A stretch of DNA of 64,000 nucleotides, from the NCBI RefSeq assembly GCF_004798865.1, contig NW_025335568.1:53787162-53851161 (forward strand), in the 5' to 3' direction. The notes beneath the pieces were generated by a model. That model worked only from the letters and a program-made list of their open reading frames with translations. It was not told the DNA's origin and ran no database searches. Positions 1 through 11,012 of the stretch are shown here, piece by piece. The position numbers and the translations under genes were made by a program. Origin of the DNA: Varanus komodoensis. Taxonomy: Eukaryota > Chordata > Lepidosauria > Squamata > Varanidae. Within the stretch, counting starts at the first letter, position 1, and each line of letters opens with the position of its first letter.

Positions 1-529
1 TCTCTTGAACTACAAAAATAAAATACAATAGCCCCTTCAATGTATTTGCCAGTGTCAATGTAATTTGCATCAACACTGGGTATTTCTAAAATTCAAATGA
101 AGCTCTTTCAGCCCAGCTTAAAATTCAATAAGAAATGAATAACATGCTGACTGAAACAAGAAGTACAGGTCATCAACAAAGGAAGAGAAATCAGTCTCTC
201 CAATGCCTGAAAATTCATTAGACAAGCTGGAACAGTAAAAGGTCCAAGAAATTAAAACTTCCTAATTGGCTTTATGAGTAATAAGCTGGAGCATGCTCAT
301 GTGTATCCCTGATTTTAATTTTAAAATTTAATAATAATTGCTCCAAAAGCCTGAATAATATATCAGGGCACTTCTGCTGTTTCAGTGCTTTATAGTTCCA
401 ACAGGGGCAGTTGTGATCAATTCACAGGTTACATGTTGCTACCAATCCTTTGGTTTGCCTCACATTCAGACTGGCTTGTTTTTTAGCATTTTCATCACAG
501 ATGTTACTGGGTTTATGCTAAGAGAGGAG
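1..529. other. No recognisable feature
   Basis: AT-rich sequence with no coding homology or repeat that I recognise. By synteny the 3' flank of EML4 should lie to the left, but nothing here proves it. Confidence 0.5.
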
Positions 530-1375
530 GCAGCCAAGAAACTCCAGTTGGTCCAGAATAGGGCAGCAAGCCTGCTGATGAGGACTGGCTGATAAGATCA
601 CGTGAACATATGAATTTCACTGGTTACCAATTGAATTCTGGGCCCAATTCAAAGTGCTAATGTTAATATTTAAAGCCTGAACAGCTTGGCCAGGCTATCT
701 AGACGAATGCCTCTTTCCATATGTGCCTACCCAAACCCTAAGATTGTCATCTGCGGTCCTTCTATGAAAGAAACGAAGAGAGTGGTTACAGGGAGAAGGG
801 CCTTTTCCGTGGTGGGACCCTGACTCTGGAATCAGCTCCCAAAGGAGATTTGTCTGACTTCTCCTCTCTACGCCTTTCAACACCAGGCAACAGCCTTTTT
901 ATATACCCGATATTTTAATAAAGTGTGGTGTAGTGGTTAAGAGCATGGGACTGGGACTCAGACAATCTGGGTTCTATTTCCCGCTCAGCCATGGAGCCAA
1001 CTGGGTGACTTTGGGCCAGTCACAGGCTCTCAGCCCAACCTACCTCACAGGGTTGTTGTTGTGGGGATAAGATGGAGGAGGAGGAGATGTAAGCTGCCTT
1101 GAGCCCATTGTAGGAAAAAGGCAGGACATAAATCGATAAATAAATAAAAAAAGTAATGTTTAGAGAATTGTATATGATATTTATTGCATTTTAGTGCTAC
1201 TGAGCCCTTGGCTTAATTTGAATCATGGCTGTTGTGGGGTTTTATTGTTGAAAGCGATTATGCTAGATGTAATATTATTATTATTGTGTATGTTGTTTTA
1301 TATTCCTGTAAGCCACCCAGAGAGTCATCCTGGCTAACAGGCAGGTTAGAACCTTAATTAATAAGAGCCCCAGCT
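530..1375 (+). mobile_element. L2-like LINE 3' end, interrupted by a SINE
   Basis: Degraded end of an L2-type reverse transcriptase ORF. The segments recall KKLQLVQNRAA, the HWLP-type block, and RAFSVV..LWNSLP (here near 790-840), followed by a LINE-like 3' UTR that ends with GTAAGCCACCCAGAGAG. A tRNA-derived SINE sits inside the 3' UTR at about 921-1150, so the LINE is the older insertion. Stops are present throughout. Confidence 0.65.
921..1150 (+). mobile_element. Sauria-type tRNA-derived SINE
   Basis: Starts AAGTGTGGTGTAGTGGTTAA, a tRNA-like A box, followed by GGGTTCTATTTCC, a B-box-like stretch. Then come the conserved body words TGACTTTGGGCCAGTCACAG and CCTACCTCACAGGGTTGTTG, and an AT-rich tail of ATAAATAAATA units. 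At least five more copies of the same body occur in this window. It is inserted in the 3' end of an L2-like LINE. Confidence 0.8.
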
Positions 1376-1395
1376 ATGACATAAAATGGGATGGC

Positions 1396-1592
1396 AGGGA
1401 GGATCCATAGTTCAGTGATAAACGCACAGAGTTTGCAGGCAGGAGGCCCAGGTTAATCTCCCCCATCTCCAGGTATGGCTGGGCAGGAACTGTGCCTGAA
1501 ACCCTGCAGAGCTGCTGCCAGTCAGTGTTCACAGTTCTGACCTAGATGGGTCCATGATCTGACTTAATATAAAGCCACTTTCCACGTTCCGA
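1396..1592 (+). mobile_element. tRNA-derived SINE, second family
   Basis: GATCCATAGTTCAGTGATAA is a tRNA-like head, and GGCCCAGGTTAATC recalls a B box. The body reads CTGCTGCCAGTCAGTGTTCA and the end is TATAAAGCCACTTTCCACGTTC. Read on the other strand, the end gives the familiar GGAAGCTGCCTTATAC-type motif seen in the copies at 30.66 and 47.65 kb. Confidence 0.65.
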
Positions 1593-1654
1593 TGTTTCTG
1601 CAATACTGCAGCAACAGGGCTGAGGGTGCGTGCATTCATTCATTTAAAGGTGTC

Positions 1655-1830
1655 CCATGCCATCCTGTACTAAAGTCTCTGGATGGCTTACAAAAAACAA
1701 CACACAAAACAACCATATACAACAGACAACACATAACACATTGCATCCAACCATTAATCATGAAATCAAAAATAAAACCAATTAACTGTTAAAACATTGG
1801 GAGAATGAAAAGGTCTTTGCCTGACACTTT
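1655..1830 (-). mobile_element. LINE/SINE 3' tail, antisense
   Basis: GTCTCTGGATGGCTTACAAA followed by an A/C-rich stretch and GGTCTTTGCCTGACAC resembles the reverse complement of an L2-type 3' end (compare the sense copies at 0.53-1.37 and 24.26-24.62 kb). It is short and diverged. Confidence 0.4.
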
Positions 1831-1880
1831 CCTTCCTTCCTTCCTTCCTTCCTTCCTTCCTTCCTTCCTTCCTTCCTTCC
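1829..1880 (+). repeat. (CCTT)n microsatellite
   Basis: Thirteen uninterrupted CCTT units. The tract is likely polymorphic. The frame with repeated Ser-Phe-Leu-Pro is an artefact of the repeat. Confidence 0.95.
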
Positions 1881-2874
1881 TGAAGAAAAGAGCGCTTTCG
1901 CCATGCTGTTGGCCTACTTCATCCATAGACACTGATGGCAGAGAGACCAGATGCCTTGCACTTTCTCCATCTCATTTTCCCAGTGCTTCTTCCATCTTCG
2001 GGTGATGCATAAATGCGCAACCCAAATCCTTCCCTTGCAGAGCAGGCAAAGTGGTCTGACAGCTAGGAAACTAAGACATGATGGTGAAAGAAGTGGTACA
2101 AACCGCAGAGAGGTCAAACGGAATGGCTTGAAGAAGCAATAGGGAAAGGTGCTCCCAAGCAGAAAAGGGGGTTCAGAAAGAATCCGTGGAGGGGTTTTAG
2201 GGTATGCCTAAGGTTGGCAGGAAGAAATTGGACAGGCAAGGCTGCTTTGAAGGTGGGATGGCTATATTAGAAAGGACAAAGGTGAAATGCTGGGGCAGAG
2301 TTTTATTTGTACTATTTTGCACAAACTAGGACTCATTCTGACTATGTATTCCTAGGAATTATTTATACCAGCACAGCAGTGGCGAATCTGGATCACTCTA
2401 TCCAGGTTTTCTTGACTTCACAGGAGTCAAAAGTAGTATTATGCATTTTTAACCACTGCGATAAGTAGAAATGAAGTCAAAGAATACACAGAAGAACAGA
2501 CCTTATGAATACTTAAAGGCAGTTTACTATAACCACATTTCAGAGTGGCACAGAGCTTTAAGTACCATCCAGCTGAATCTTCATCTTCTCAGAAAAGCGT
2601 GTACTCCGGTCTTAGTTTCAGCAATGAAGTTAACTGATATCAGGGATTGTTAGGGGATCACTGACAGTAATTTACATTGTAACCCTCAAAGCAGCCCCCT
2701 CACCCCAATCTGTTTCTGTGTGTGTGTACATGTTATGCATGTGAGTCAGTTCTCAGGGATTATCCTGATGCCCAATATGACCTTCAGGGGCAAAAAGGTT
2801 GCACAGGCCTAGCATATCATTGCATTCATACAATTTCCAACAAGAATGAGGGAGGAAAAACATGGAAGATTTTC

Positions 2875-3182
2875 TGTTGTTGTTGTTGTTAGTTGCAAAG
2901 TCACATCCAACCCATCGCAACCCCATGGACAACATTCCTCCAGGTCTTCTTGTCCTCCACCATCCCCTAGAGTCCCCTTAAGCTCACGCCGACTACTTCA
3001 GTGACTCCATCTAGCCACCTCATTCTCTGCCGTCCCCTTCTTCTCTTGCTGTCCATTGTTCCCAGCATTAGGGTCCTCTCCAGTGAGTCTTTCCTTCTCA
3101 ATAGGTAGCCAAAGTATTTGAGTTTCATCTTCAGGATCTGGCCTTCTAAAGAGCTGTTAAGGGCCTTTAATCCTTCAAATGA
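2875..3182 (-). mobile_element. BovB (RTE) LINE 3' end, antisense
   Basis: Starts with a GTT repeat, then CAACCCATCGCAACCCCATG, CTTCAGTGACTCCATC, CCACCTCATTCTCTG and AGCCAAAGTATTTGAG. These are the familiar words of the BovB 3' region read in reverse. The matching sense piece is at 6.49-6.72 kb. Diverged fragment with no intact ORF. Confidence 0.75.
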
Positions 3183-3689
3183 CTGTCAGTCCAGCCATTC
3201 ACTGAGCCAGCAGGGCAGAGATATACATCAAAAGACTAGTCATCATAGGTGGCCATGGGTTCCCTTTTACAGAGGACAGTCCTCATTTTGAAAAGCTGCC
3301 AGAGAAATGTCTTCTGTTTGAAATGTGAGGGAAGGAATGCTGTAGTTGTCGCCATGCAGAGGAGGGTCAAGGTGGAAATCTTAACACTGGTCTTAAAAGT
3401 CTTAGCATTGGTCCTAAGAGAGCCTCCCTCCTCTTGGCCCAATCAGGTTCCCCCACCCCACGCCACAAATGAAGCTCCATGCACAGAAATTAGAGCCCTT
3501 TCTGGCATGTAGGAAATATGTCGGTGGGTGGCATGGATAACTCATACACCCCAACGTCCCCTTCCTTCCATTTTTTCAATGTATGAAGGGCGGGTGTCTG
3601 AATCTCCATCTAGCCAAGCAAGTCAAGAGCAAGGAAGGAGGTGAAACACAAGGAGCAACAACAGAACAATGCCAAGGAAAAACAAGATG
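3183..3689. other. No recognisable feature
   Basis: Between a BovB tail and the Tigger element. Short open frames on both strands have no family features. Confidence 0.5.
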
Positions 3690-4683
3690 CAGTGGTGCCT
3701 CGGCTCACGAATTCCTTGGTTCACAACCAAATCAGGTCCCATACAAAAATGTCATGAAAATTTTGACTTGGGTCACGAACTTCGCATTGGGTGGCAACCA
3801 AGTTCACAGCCATCTCCCCACCCCCGCAAGTGGGGAGATGGCCATGACCACAGTTGCGTTCGTGCAGGGAAGATGGGCGCAATCTCGGCCATCTCCCCCA
3901 ACAACAAGCACAATCACGGCTATCTCCCCCCGACCCCCCGAGTGGGGAGAGGGCCACGATCGCAGTTGCGTTTGTGCACGGAAGACATAGAGGAGCTGAC
4001 GACAGAAGACCCTGCTGAACTCCGGAGTGAGCAGCAGAAGGCACTTGCTGCGGAGGATTCCACTGAGGAAGAGGAAGATGGGGAGGAGATTAGCAGTGAT
4101 GAGATACAATCCTTTATGAAAAAATGGAATGGGTGCCAGGATTTCTTTGAGAAGCACCACCCCAGCATAACTGTAACAAACAGAGTGTTGAATCTGATGA
4201 ACAATAACGTGGTCTCTCATTTCCGGAGGGTTATGCAGCGCAGGAAAAAACAAGTGACTGTAGACAGATTTTTCACCAAAATTGACCCTGCAGCTAAGAG
4301 ACAAAGAGGGGAAACCCCTGAAAGAGATCTCCCCAATGTCCTTATGGAGGGGACTCTCCCTCAAAACAATAACCTCCCCCCACCTAGGTTAGTGCTCTCC
4401 ACTGTACTGTATAGTTCTTTGTCACTTTGTTTCAAAATTTTCTGATTTAAAAAAAATAGTTACAGAACGGATTAACCTTATTTACATTGAACCTTATGGG
4501 GAAATTTGACTTGGCTCGTGACCAAAAACTGGCTCACATTCCAGGTGTGTGTGGGGGGGGCGGCAGAACAGATTAACCTTATTTACATTGAATCTTATGG
4601 GGAAATTTGCCTTGGGTCACAAGCAATTTGGGTCACAACCAGAGTCGTGGAACGGATTAAGTGTGTGAGCCAAGGTACCACTG
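3690..4683 (+). mobile_element. Tigger-like (Tc1/mariner, pogo group) DNA transposon, internally deleted
   Basis: Both ends are present. The left end is CAGTGGTGCCTCGGCTCACG, and the right end (4683 leftward, reverse strand) is CAGTGGTACCTTGGCTCACA, giving clear terminal inverted repeats of the Tigger type. The inside holds the C-terminus of a Tigger transposase, but neither the helix-turn-helix/CENP-B part nor the DDE catalytic core, so it is non-autonomous. There are two further oddities. Near the right end, a unit with TTTACATTGAACCTTATGGG is duplicated (4466- and 4567-). At 3790-3980 a hairpin-forming unit (CCATCTCCCC...GGGGAGATGG) is also repeated. The flanking dinucleotide is TG on both sides instead of the expected TA. 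Confidence 0.85.
3981..4390 (+). pseudogene. Tigger transposase C-terminal remnant
   Basis: About 135 codons open from EDIEELTTEDPAELRSEQQ, through an acidic stretch (EEEEDGEEISSDEI) and FFEKHHPSITVTNRVLNLMN, to VVSHFRRVMQRRKKQVTVDR. The family motifs VxxFVEKHHP and SHFR..LQRRxKQ(V/S)TLDRF are typical of the end of TIGD/Tigger transposases. The frame extends both ways through non-homologous DNA, giving a 258-codon ORF (3669-4445), but its first 104 codons come from the noncoding terminal and hairpin units. There is no catalytic domain, so the product cannot transpose. It is an old fragment that has by chance kept its frame. Confidence 0.8.
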
Positions 4684-6489
4684 TGATTTGTTATAAACCA
4701 TGTATTTAACTACAGCACAGATGATGGATCTCTTTCAGCCCAAGGTCCAAAATCCATTTTGTATAAGTTCATGGGTCCACATTCCAGTGGTTGGTGGGTG
4801 GGTGGGAAGACTAAGACGGTGGAACCAAAAGTATGCAAAATGATAGCAATTTTAGCATAATGTAATTACCGTCACAAAGAACTCCTTTCAAACGTTTAGA
4901 GTTGGAGGGTGGTAATGCACAAAAGGTAAGCAAACAACCAGTTTATCAGAGAATGGAGAAAGGACTATGGCCATCTAGGGGATTCTGGGGGTGGATTGGG
5001 AGCCCAGGAGGATCAGATTTTTTTCCATCTATTGAGACAGATGCCGTTATAGGAAGGATGCTACAAGTAGTAAGCCATTAATAAAGTGATAAATCACTAT
5101 GAGGATAACATACTCTTGCACAAATAATGTAATCATGTGTGAATATATATGATTTGTAATTTAATAGCCAGCACAGAATGCAATGTTTAGATTTCTATTT
5201 ATTAGAGAATGTCATTCACGAAACATTCTATACATCCAGAAAACATTAGTACTTTGGAATTTTTTGCCTTGTATCTTGAGCCAGGAGAAGTCCACTGGTG
5301 ACCTGCAAGAAATTCTTTCAGCGATCACAGCCTCACCAACTTTTAACGAACGTGTGCGGAAAGGCACTGTCTAACATCACTCTGCAAGCATAATCCCAAA
5401 TCCCAAGTGTAGACTTCTGCTTATGAAACAGAGGTTTCCCTGACTCACCTTTCCCCAGAACAACCCCATCACACACACACTCCCCAAACCTGCGCCAGGA
5501 GCCCTTCAACCATCCAGAACAGATTCGGTTTGGATGTACAAGGGTGGCAAAGGGAAAGATGCCACTGGATGCAACTGCATATTCTGCATTTCAACTGTGT
5601 ATTTGAAGGTTACATGTCTCTTCTTTTGGGTTTTCTATATAATGCCTCACCTGATCATCATTTGGACAAGTTACTTGGCTTGAACCTCCTTGAAGGATCT
5701 TGGCTGTGTCTACTTGGTTCCCTGTCAGGTCAACTTTGTACTGTTTTATCTTTAACCTAGTTAAAGTTATGGTATAAAAATTATATAAATGGATAAATGC
5801 ATGACTCAAGTAGTTTACAGTTCCTGATAAAAAGTGTATCCTTTTGATCTTAACACTTGGTTCCACAGCTGCCTAATTTTAGCTTGTGGGATGTTAATTG
5901 ACCCCTTGCTGAAGATTTGGTAGCATATATTTGTCTGACAAATGGAATGCTATGAGATGGACACTCTGAGTATATTAGACCAGATTGTATTTGTTGAATA
6001 GATTTAGGGTAATTGATACAAAGGGTCAAATGTTATTACTTTAGTGACATGGGTTTGGATTCTGTCCCTTTCTCTTCAGATTGTTTTCATACACATGAAC
6101 AGCAGATAAGAATCTAACTCCATGTTTAGGTATCTTTCCAGTTATCCTCAATTTCCTTTTTCCTGTATCCTTAGTTGAGCCACCACCTGTGCTGGCAGGT
6201 AGTGATAGCTCAACATCTGTTCAGACTAGCTGAGGCGCAAGTGTGATCATTGCACTGCCGACCTTGCAGGGTGATAACAGCAAAATCCCTTAAGGTTTCA
6301 TTTAAAGCAGTCAAATTGGTAAGTGCAGGATCAATGAAAGGCGGAACGACATGCAATGCTCAGCTAAGGACGGCTTGCCAGTGTAGATCTATGTCTACTT
6401 CTCCTTCCTTTCACTGTAGGGTCTAAATCAGACTTAGGCACTAGTCCTGATAGGGTCATATGACTTCTCCATGACTTTTAGCAATCCAA
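4684..6489. other. No recognisable feature
   Basis: AT-rich flank with short simple stretches (for example CA at 5468-5480). No coding or repeat family identified. Confidence 0.5.
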
Positions 6490-6720
6490 AAAATGTATGC
6501 CATGAACATAGGAAAAGCTCCACTGTATCATGCTGGGAACAATTGACGGCAAAAGGAGGAGGGGACGGCAGAGGATGAGGTGGCTGGATGGAGTCACTGA
6601 AGCAGTCAGCATGAGCTTAGGTGGACTCCGGGGGATGATGGTGGACAGGAAAGCCTGGAGGAATGTTGCCCATGGGGTCACGATGGGTTGGATGTGAGTC
6701 TGCAACTAACATCAGATGAA
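6490..6720 (+). mobile_element. BovB LINE 3' end, sense
   Basis: ATGCTGGGAACAATTGACGG, GGACGGCAGAGGATGAGG, GGCTGGATGGAGTCACTGAA, GACAGGAAAGCCTGGAGG and CCCATGGGGTCACGATGGGT are the standard words of the BovB ORF end and 3' UTR. It is the reverse complement, in content, of the piece at 2.9-3.2 kb. Confidence 0.75.
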
Positions 6721-7185
6721 AGGCATATCCAGCACAGTATTCAGCTCACACAGTAGCCAACTGACTGTCCAGCAGCAACTAGCGACAATGAACATCACTG
6801 CAGCTCACCAGGAAGGGATTAGCTCCCAATGTTCTGGCTACTGAGATAGCTTTAACACTGGTCTTAAAAGGATAGGCTTTCCTGGTCACTGATTGGGGTG
6901 GGGGTCATTCTCTTCCAAGGTTCACACTCCTCTGTCAAGTTTCACCAGCGCCACCATAAATTTGAACTGGCTTTCCTTGCTGCTATATACAGGATCAATC
7001 TTCCTCAACAGTCACCCAAGCCTGAACCTTGGTTTCCTGCTTGCACTTTCTGTCCACGTTCTTTAATCTTTCAGCTATATGCCTGTATAGGAAAAGACTT
7101 GGCAAGCTTTAACGCGTTTCAACTTATGGAAGCACTGTAAGGATGGCATTTAGACAACAATATATGTTTATTAGCAGCTGAGAGC

Positions 7186-7390
7186 AGACATGGTGCAGTC
7201 ACTAGTGCTGAACTCGAATTAGGAAATCAAAGACTTGGCCATGAAGTGCACTTGGTGACTTTGGGACAGTCAGTGATTCGCAGCCTAGCCTACCTCACAG
7301 GGTTATTGTAAGGATACAATGGAGAGGAAGATTATGTAAGTTGCCTTGGGTTCTTTTCAGGAAAAAAGGATAGAACACTAATAATTATTC
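7186..7390 (+). mobile_element. Sauria-type SINE, diverged
   Basis: ACATGGTGCAGTCACTAGTG, then GTGACTTTGGGACAGTCAGTG and AGCCTACCTCACAGGGTTAT, then GTAAGTTGCCTTGGGTTC. The head is more worn than in the copies at 0.92 and 57.3 kb. Confidence 0.7.
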
Positions 7391-7865
7391 CTTCTAATTA
7401 TTCCTGTGTAAACTGCTATTGCTATGCCACAATTGTTGTCTTATCCTTTAATTTTCTATTATGGCAACATTTCCACTTATTTTCCATTATCCCAGCCAAT
7501 CATTACATGTATTTCAATTGTACTTTCCCATTTATGTTCTGTTCTCAGATCTCATTCATACATATGTTCCCTATATTTTCCGAGTCTACATATGTCCATC
7601 ATTTATCACTGAATAATCTTTCAAATCTATTTTACTAATTAGATGTGAAACTGATCTTTTCACTGAAGGCAGCTAGAGTATTTACAGTGTTTCTCTCAGC
7701 TACCCTAAGTCTGGAAAATGCTGGGTCATTTGTTACATTCAGGAGGTTCAACTGGTTTTCTACCTCTGCTGAAAGTAGAGAATAAAAAATTGTTAAAAGT
7801 ATACCAAATTATCAATAAAAGAAAGACACACCAATATAAAAGAGTCCAGTATTCATACTACTATA

Positions 7866-7899
7866 TTTATTCCAATGTTAAAACAAACAGAACTTTATT
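7866..7899 (-). terminator. Candidate COX7A2L polyadenylation signals
   Basis: These are the first canonical AATAAA hexamers I find downstream of the COX7A2L stop on the minus strand. They appear as TTTATT on the plus strand at 7894-7899 and 7866-7871. The stretch just after the first reads GTTCTGTTTGTTTT on the minus strand, a plausible GU-rich element. Use of the first would give a 3' UTR of about 0.75 kb. Without transcript data this is only a candidate. Confidence 0.35.
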
Positions 7900-8632
7900 T
7901 TAGAGAAATTGTGTGTATGGGTGTGTGTGTGAGAGAACATGTTGTAGTTAGTGCTGCTACATGGAACCTGTCTCAAAAGCAACACTCTGCTTCCAAGAGA
8001 TGTGCTCACAGAAGTGGAACTAATGAAGTATACATATCTTTAGATTAGAATGTTATGAGCTGACCAGAACAACATAGCCCTTCACCAGAAACGACTCCAT
8101 GAAAAACGCAGCAAGGTTTTCAAGAGAATCTGAAGAGGCCCAAATGTTAGATTCCTATGAGAAGTGTCAAAATAAATACTCTCAGTTCCCCATTTTGAAT
8201 CAACGCAATACTTTAACCCATCACTGTAGCTTCTGTAAGTCAAGTGGATTTTCAAAATCTTTTCACCCTTGTTCCTTTCAAGAATGGGGTGATGTTAAGG
8301 CAGGGGTCAACGTAACTTGATTTCCACTTTCAATCATCAGCTTATGCCTTCCAGCTTGTAAACTCGGCAAGCTAATCAATTATGCTTTAGTGAAGGGTGA
8401 GTAAACTAATCTGCAAAATTACATAGGAGATGATGACTTCCTCCCACCATCTGGCATTGATTTTTGTTCTTCTTTCCCTAAGTGTTGGAAGTGCACCACT
8501 CTGCACAGTATTTTTCTTAAACTCACTAGCATACTTCAAAACTTTTCTATGTACAAATCACATGAGTGAAGTGTAATTGCTGAAGGTTCCTTCCAGAGGA
8601 TAAGGTATCAGTCTGCACTGGTAAGAAATGAG

Positions 8633-8776
8633 TCACTTCCTTCTTTTTGGGTTGGCAGCCATGTAGAGGGCTATGAGGCAGTAGATGGTCCCACCTATTG
8701 TTAGCGCCATAGTGGTCCGATAAAGAAGCTGGTCAGGAACACCACGTTTCAGATGTACCGGCAGACCATCAGGTTT
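8633..8776 (-). CDS. COX7A2L: COX7A2L coding exon 3 (residues 70-116 and stop)
   Basis: Last coding exon, 47 codons plus TGA (plus-strand TCA at 8633-8635). It reads [20 protein letters not shown], then one hydrophobic helix (about residues 90-110, [20 protein letters not shown]) and a basic tail (ANPKRRK). This is the COX7A domain that docks on complex IV as a single-pass inner-membrane helix. The acceptor is TATTGCTAG. The Val-His pair at residues 76-77 is present. In mouse, as I recall, a short COX7A2L allele lacks two residues here and binds complex IV poorly, so this copy resembles the functional long form. The tail is slightly different from the human one (human ends ASQPKNK). All of the family's conserved segments are intact. 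Confidence 0.96.
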   Translation of the reverse strand, partial: KPDGLPVHLKRGVPDQLLYRTTMALTIGGTIYCLIALYMAANPKRRK

Positions 8777-9544
8777 CTAGCAATAAAGTATATTGAGACA
8801 TATTAAGGAAGGCATGCTTTCTTAAGAAACAGAGAAAGAAAAGGCAGTTTATGCAAGACTTGGCCAAAAACTCTTAAGCTGGGACAAGCAGCTAGCTTTT
8901 CTTCAGTGAAAAGGCCTTCCTTGCCTTCTTGCAATCAAACTATGTGTCTAGATTTGATAAATTCCTCATCTGATACTTTGTGCAAGGATCAACATCCTAA
9001 AAAGTTATCTCAATCCTGCCACTACCTCCTAAGTACGACTCTACCCATGACAGGGAAGACATTCTTGAAACTAATGGTGACTGGTGAAATTAACCAGAGA
9101 CATAGGCAAAGAAATATTCTCAGTGTCAGATGGTATGGCTTCAGTGCCCTGTCCTTCCCTGTGACAGCAGAAAGATTAATCAAATCAAGCAAATACGGGC
9201 ATTTGCATTGTTTGTACAGCTTGTCAAGTATTAAGGCTGACAGAGAAGGCTTTTTTGGCTAATTTAAATGCAGAACACACGCAATCCTGCAGATATCTAT
9301 CATGCTGCCTCCTGAGGATCTGGGCACTTTTAACACAGAACCTCACCTCAGCACCACGTCACTGGTCCAGTGCTTTCAGTAAGCTCCATTACAAATCCAT
9401 GCAATAACGGCATGAATTTCAAAGAAGAAACTGATCTGATTGCATTTGATTGTGGGCGGCTTGCACTGCATTTAGTATTTAAGCAGCTGCACACTGAAGT
9501 CTTTCCTCCCTCTTCCGAAGCTTTAGTTGTCATGCTTTGACATC

Positions 9545-9640
9545 AGGGAGAGACCACAGCTCACTGACAGAGCTCACAATTTGAGTGAAGGTCCCAGGTT
9601 CAATACCTGGCACCCCCAGGTAAAAAAAAGATCAGTTCAC
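9545..9640 (+). mobile_element. tRNA-like SINE head, partial
   Basis: ACCACAGCTCACTGACAGAG followed by AAGGTCCCAGGTTCAATACC and GGCACCCCCAGGTAAA matches the A- and B-box spacing of the second SINE family (compare 1.40-1.59 kb). The 3' part is missing. Confidence 0.5.
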
Positions 9641-10185
9641 AGATGATGGGAAAGTCTGAAAACTTGGGACATCTAAACAGAAATACAGCATAAGATACAA
9701 GGTGGCTTCTTAGATTCATGTCTTCATTACACTTCGTGTTCTCCATAGAAGCAGTCAGTTCTATGGAGCACAGCTAGGGGAGCACAGAATAGCACCATGA
9801 GTTAAATCCTATTGTGTTAAGCATTCTACCCTATCTAGAATGTATGGAGAGGAAAGGGAGCGAAATATGGTGCTGTTTTCAGTGGCAGCCATATATCTGA
9901 CGTCTCTGACACCCCATCATGCCTGCAGTACTTATTAACAAAGAATGTTCTACAGGACAGTCTTTTAAGGGCACAATCCTATGCAGATCTGGATAGAAAT
10001 AAATCCTGCAACTCCTAATATCACCCAGACAACAGAGAGGGCTCAGGGATGCTGCTGCAGGACTGTTTTCTGTCTAAATACGAATAGGACTGTGTCCTGA
10101 ATAACTGTACCACATGAGATGCTTTTCAGCCCAGTAACACTAAACTTGGAACAAGGTAGGTGGGAGAACTTAATTAAGTGATGTT

Positions 10186-10190
<5 letters not shown>

Positions 10191-10222
<32 letters not shown>
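10191..10222 (+). repeat. (CA)16 microsatellite
   Basis: Perfect CA dinucleotide tract in COX7A2L intron 2. Confidence 0.95.
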
Positions 10223-10225
<3 letters not shown>

Positions 10226-11012
10226 TTTTAGGGATTCAAAGATATGGTCAGAATCTGACTGTTCAGACTTCTTTCCTACACTCCTCTCTGATCAAGAAGT
10301 GAGCCAAGCCAAGCCTGCAAATGCTCAGGATTGCTAGCAGACCCCCTCTTTGCACCAAGTATGCAGAGCCCGTAAGTCACATGTGGGGAAGAGAAAATGC
10401 TTCCACAGTGAGTGCAGGGCAGTGGGAGGTATGTGCACCTGCCAGCCTCATGGACTTGCTTGGACTCACTTCCTGCCAGGTGCCCTCATGGGCACTCAGC
10501 ACAAGGCAGACTTAGAGCGGGGAGAAGCAAGCCAGGGTCCAGGCAGCCAAGTTGAGAAAATCAGATGGATTCCCACTGACAAAGCAGATTCCTCAAACAC
10601 TGATAGGAGACATAGATAGAAAACAAGATACAAACTAATAATAAAGCAATTATAATAAAACTGTAGCATAAGCTTCTGGAATTCATTAGTCTGTACATAA
10701 GAGGTTAATAGCTGTAGGATTCAATCTAGTTATATAATTCCCATTTGTAAAGCAGACTGAATATGCCAAGCTTCTGTAGCAGAGTGGAGAAGAAAAAGAG
10801 TGCTGCATTTGTTTTCCTTTGTATTGGTATGCAGTCTTTAGCATGCTAATGTTAGAAAAGTGGAATACGGAATTCAATATGTTTTTTTGTTCTATTAAGC
10901 ATGTGTATTAGAATCTGGTGCAGAATATTGAGAAACAAAATTTTTGAGGCACAACAATAAGAGATGAACTTCTCTAAGAACATAAACTGAACCTCTCCCC
11001 CCATGTTCTTAC

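Larger units (their letters stand above)
8777..11012 (-). other. COX7A2L: COX7A2L intron 2
   Basis: Intron of 2,236 bases between coding exons 2 and 3, bounded by GTAAG and a CTAG acceptor. It holds a tRNA-like SINE piece (about 9545-9640) and a (CA)16 microsatellite (10191-10222). The rest shows no recognisable gene or repeat. Open frames here (for example at 8906-9262) have no family features. Confidence 0.85.

Noticed and set aside
921-1150. tRNA gene (A/B box-like head)
   Set aside because: The head continues into a SINE body with multiple copies in the window; no cloverleaf with a proper acceptor stem was seen.
3669-3980. N-terminal part of the 258-codon plus-strand frame
   Set aside because: Comes from the Tigger terminal repeat and hairpin units; only the part from 3981 resembles transposase.
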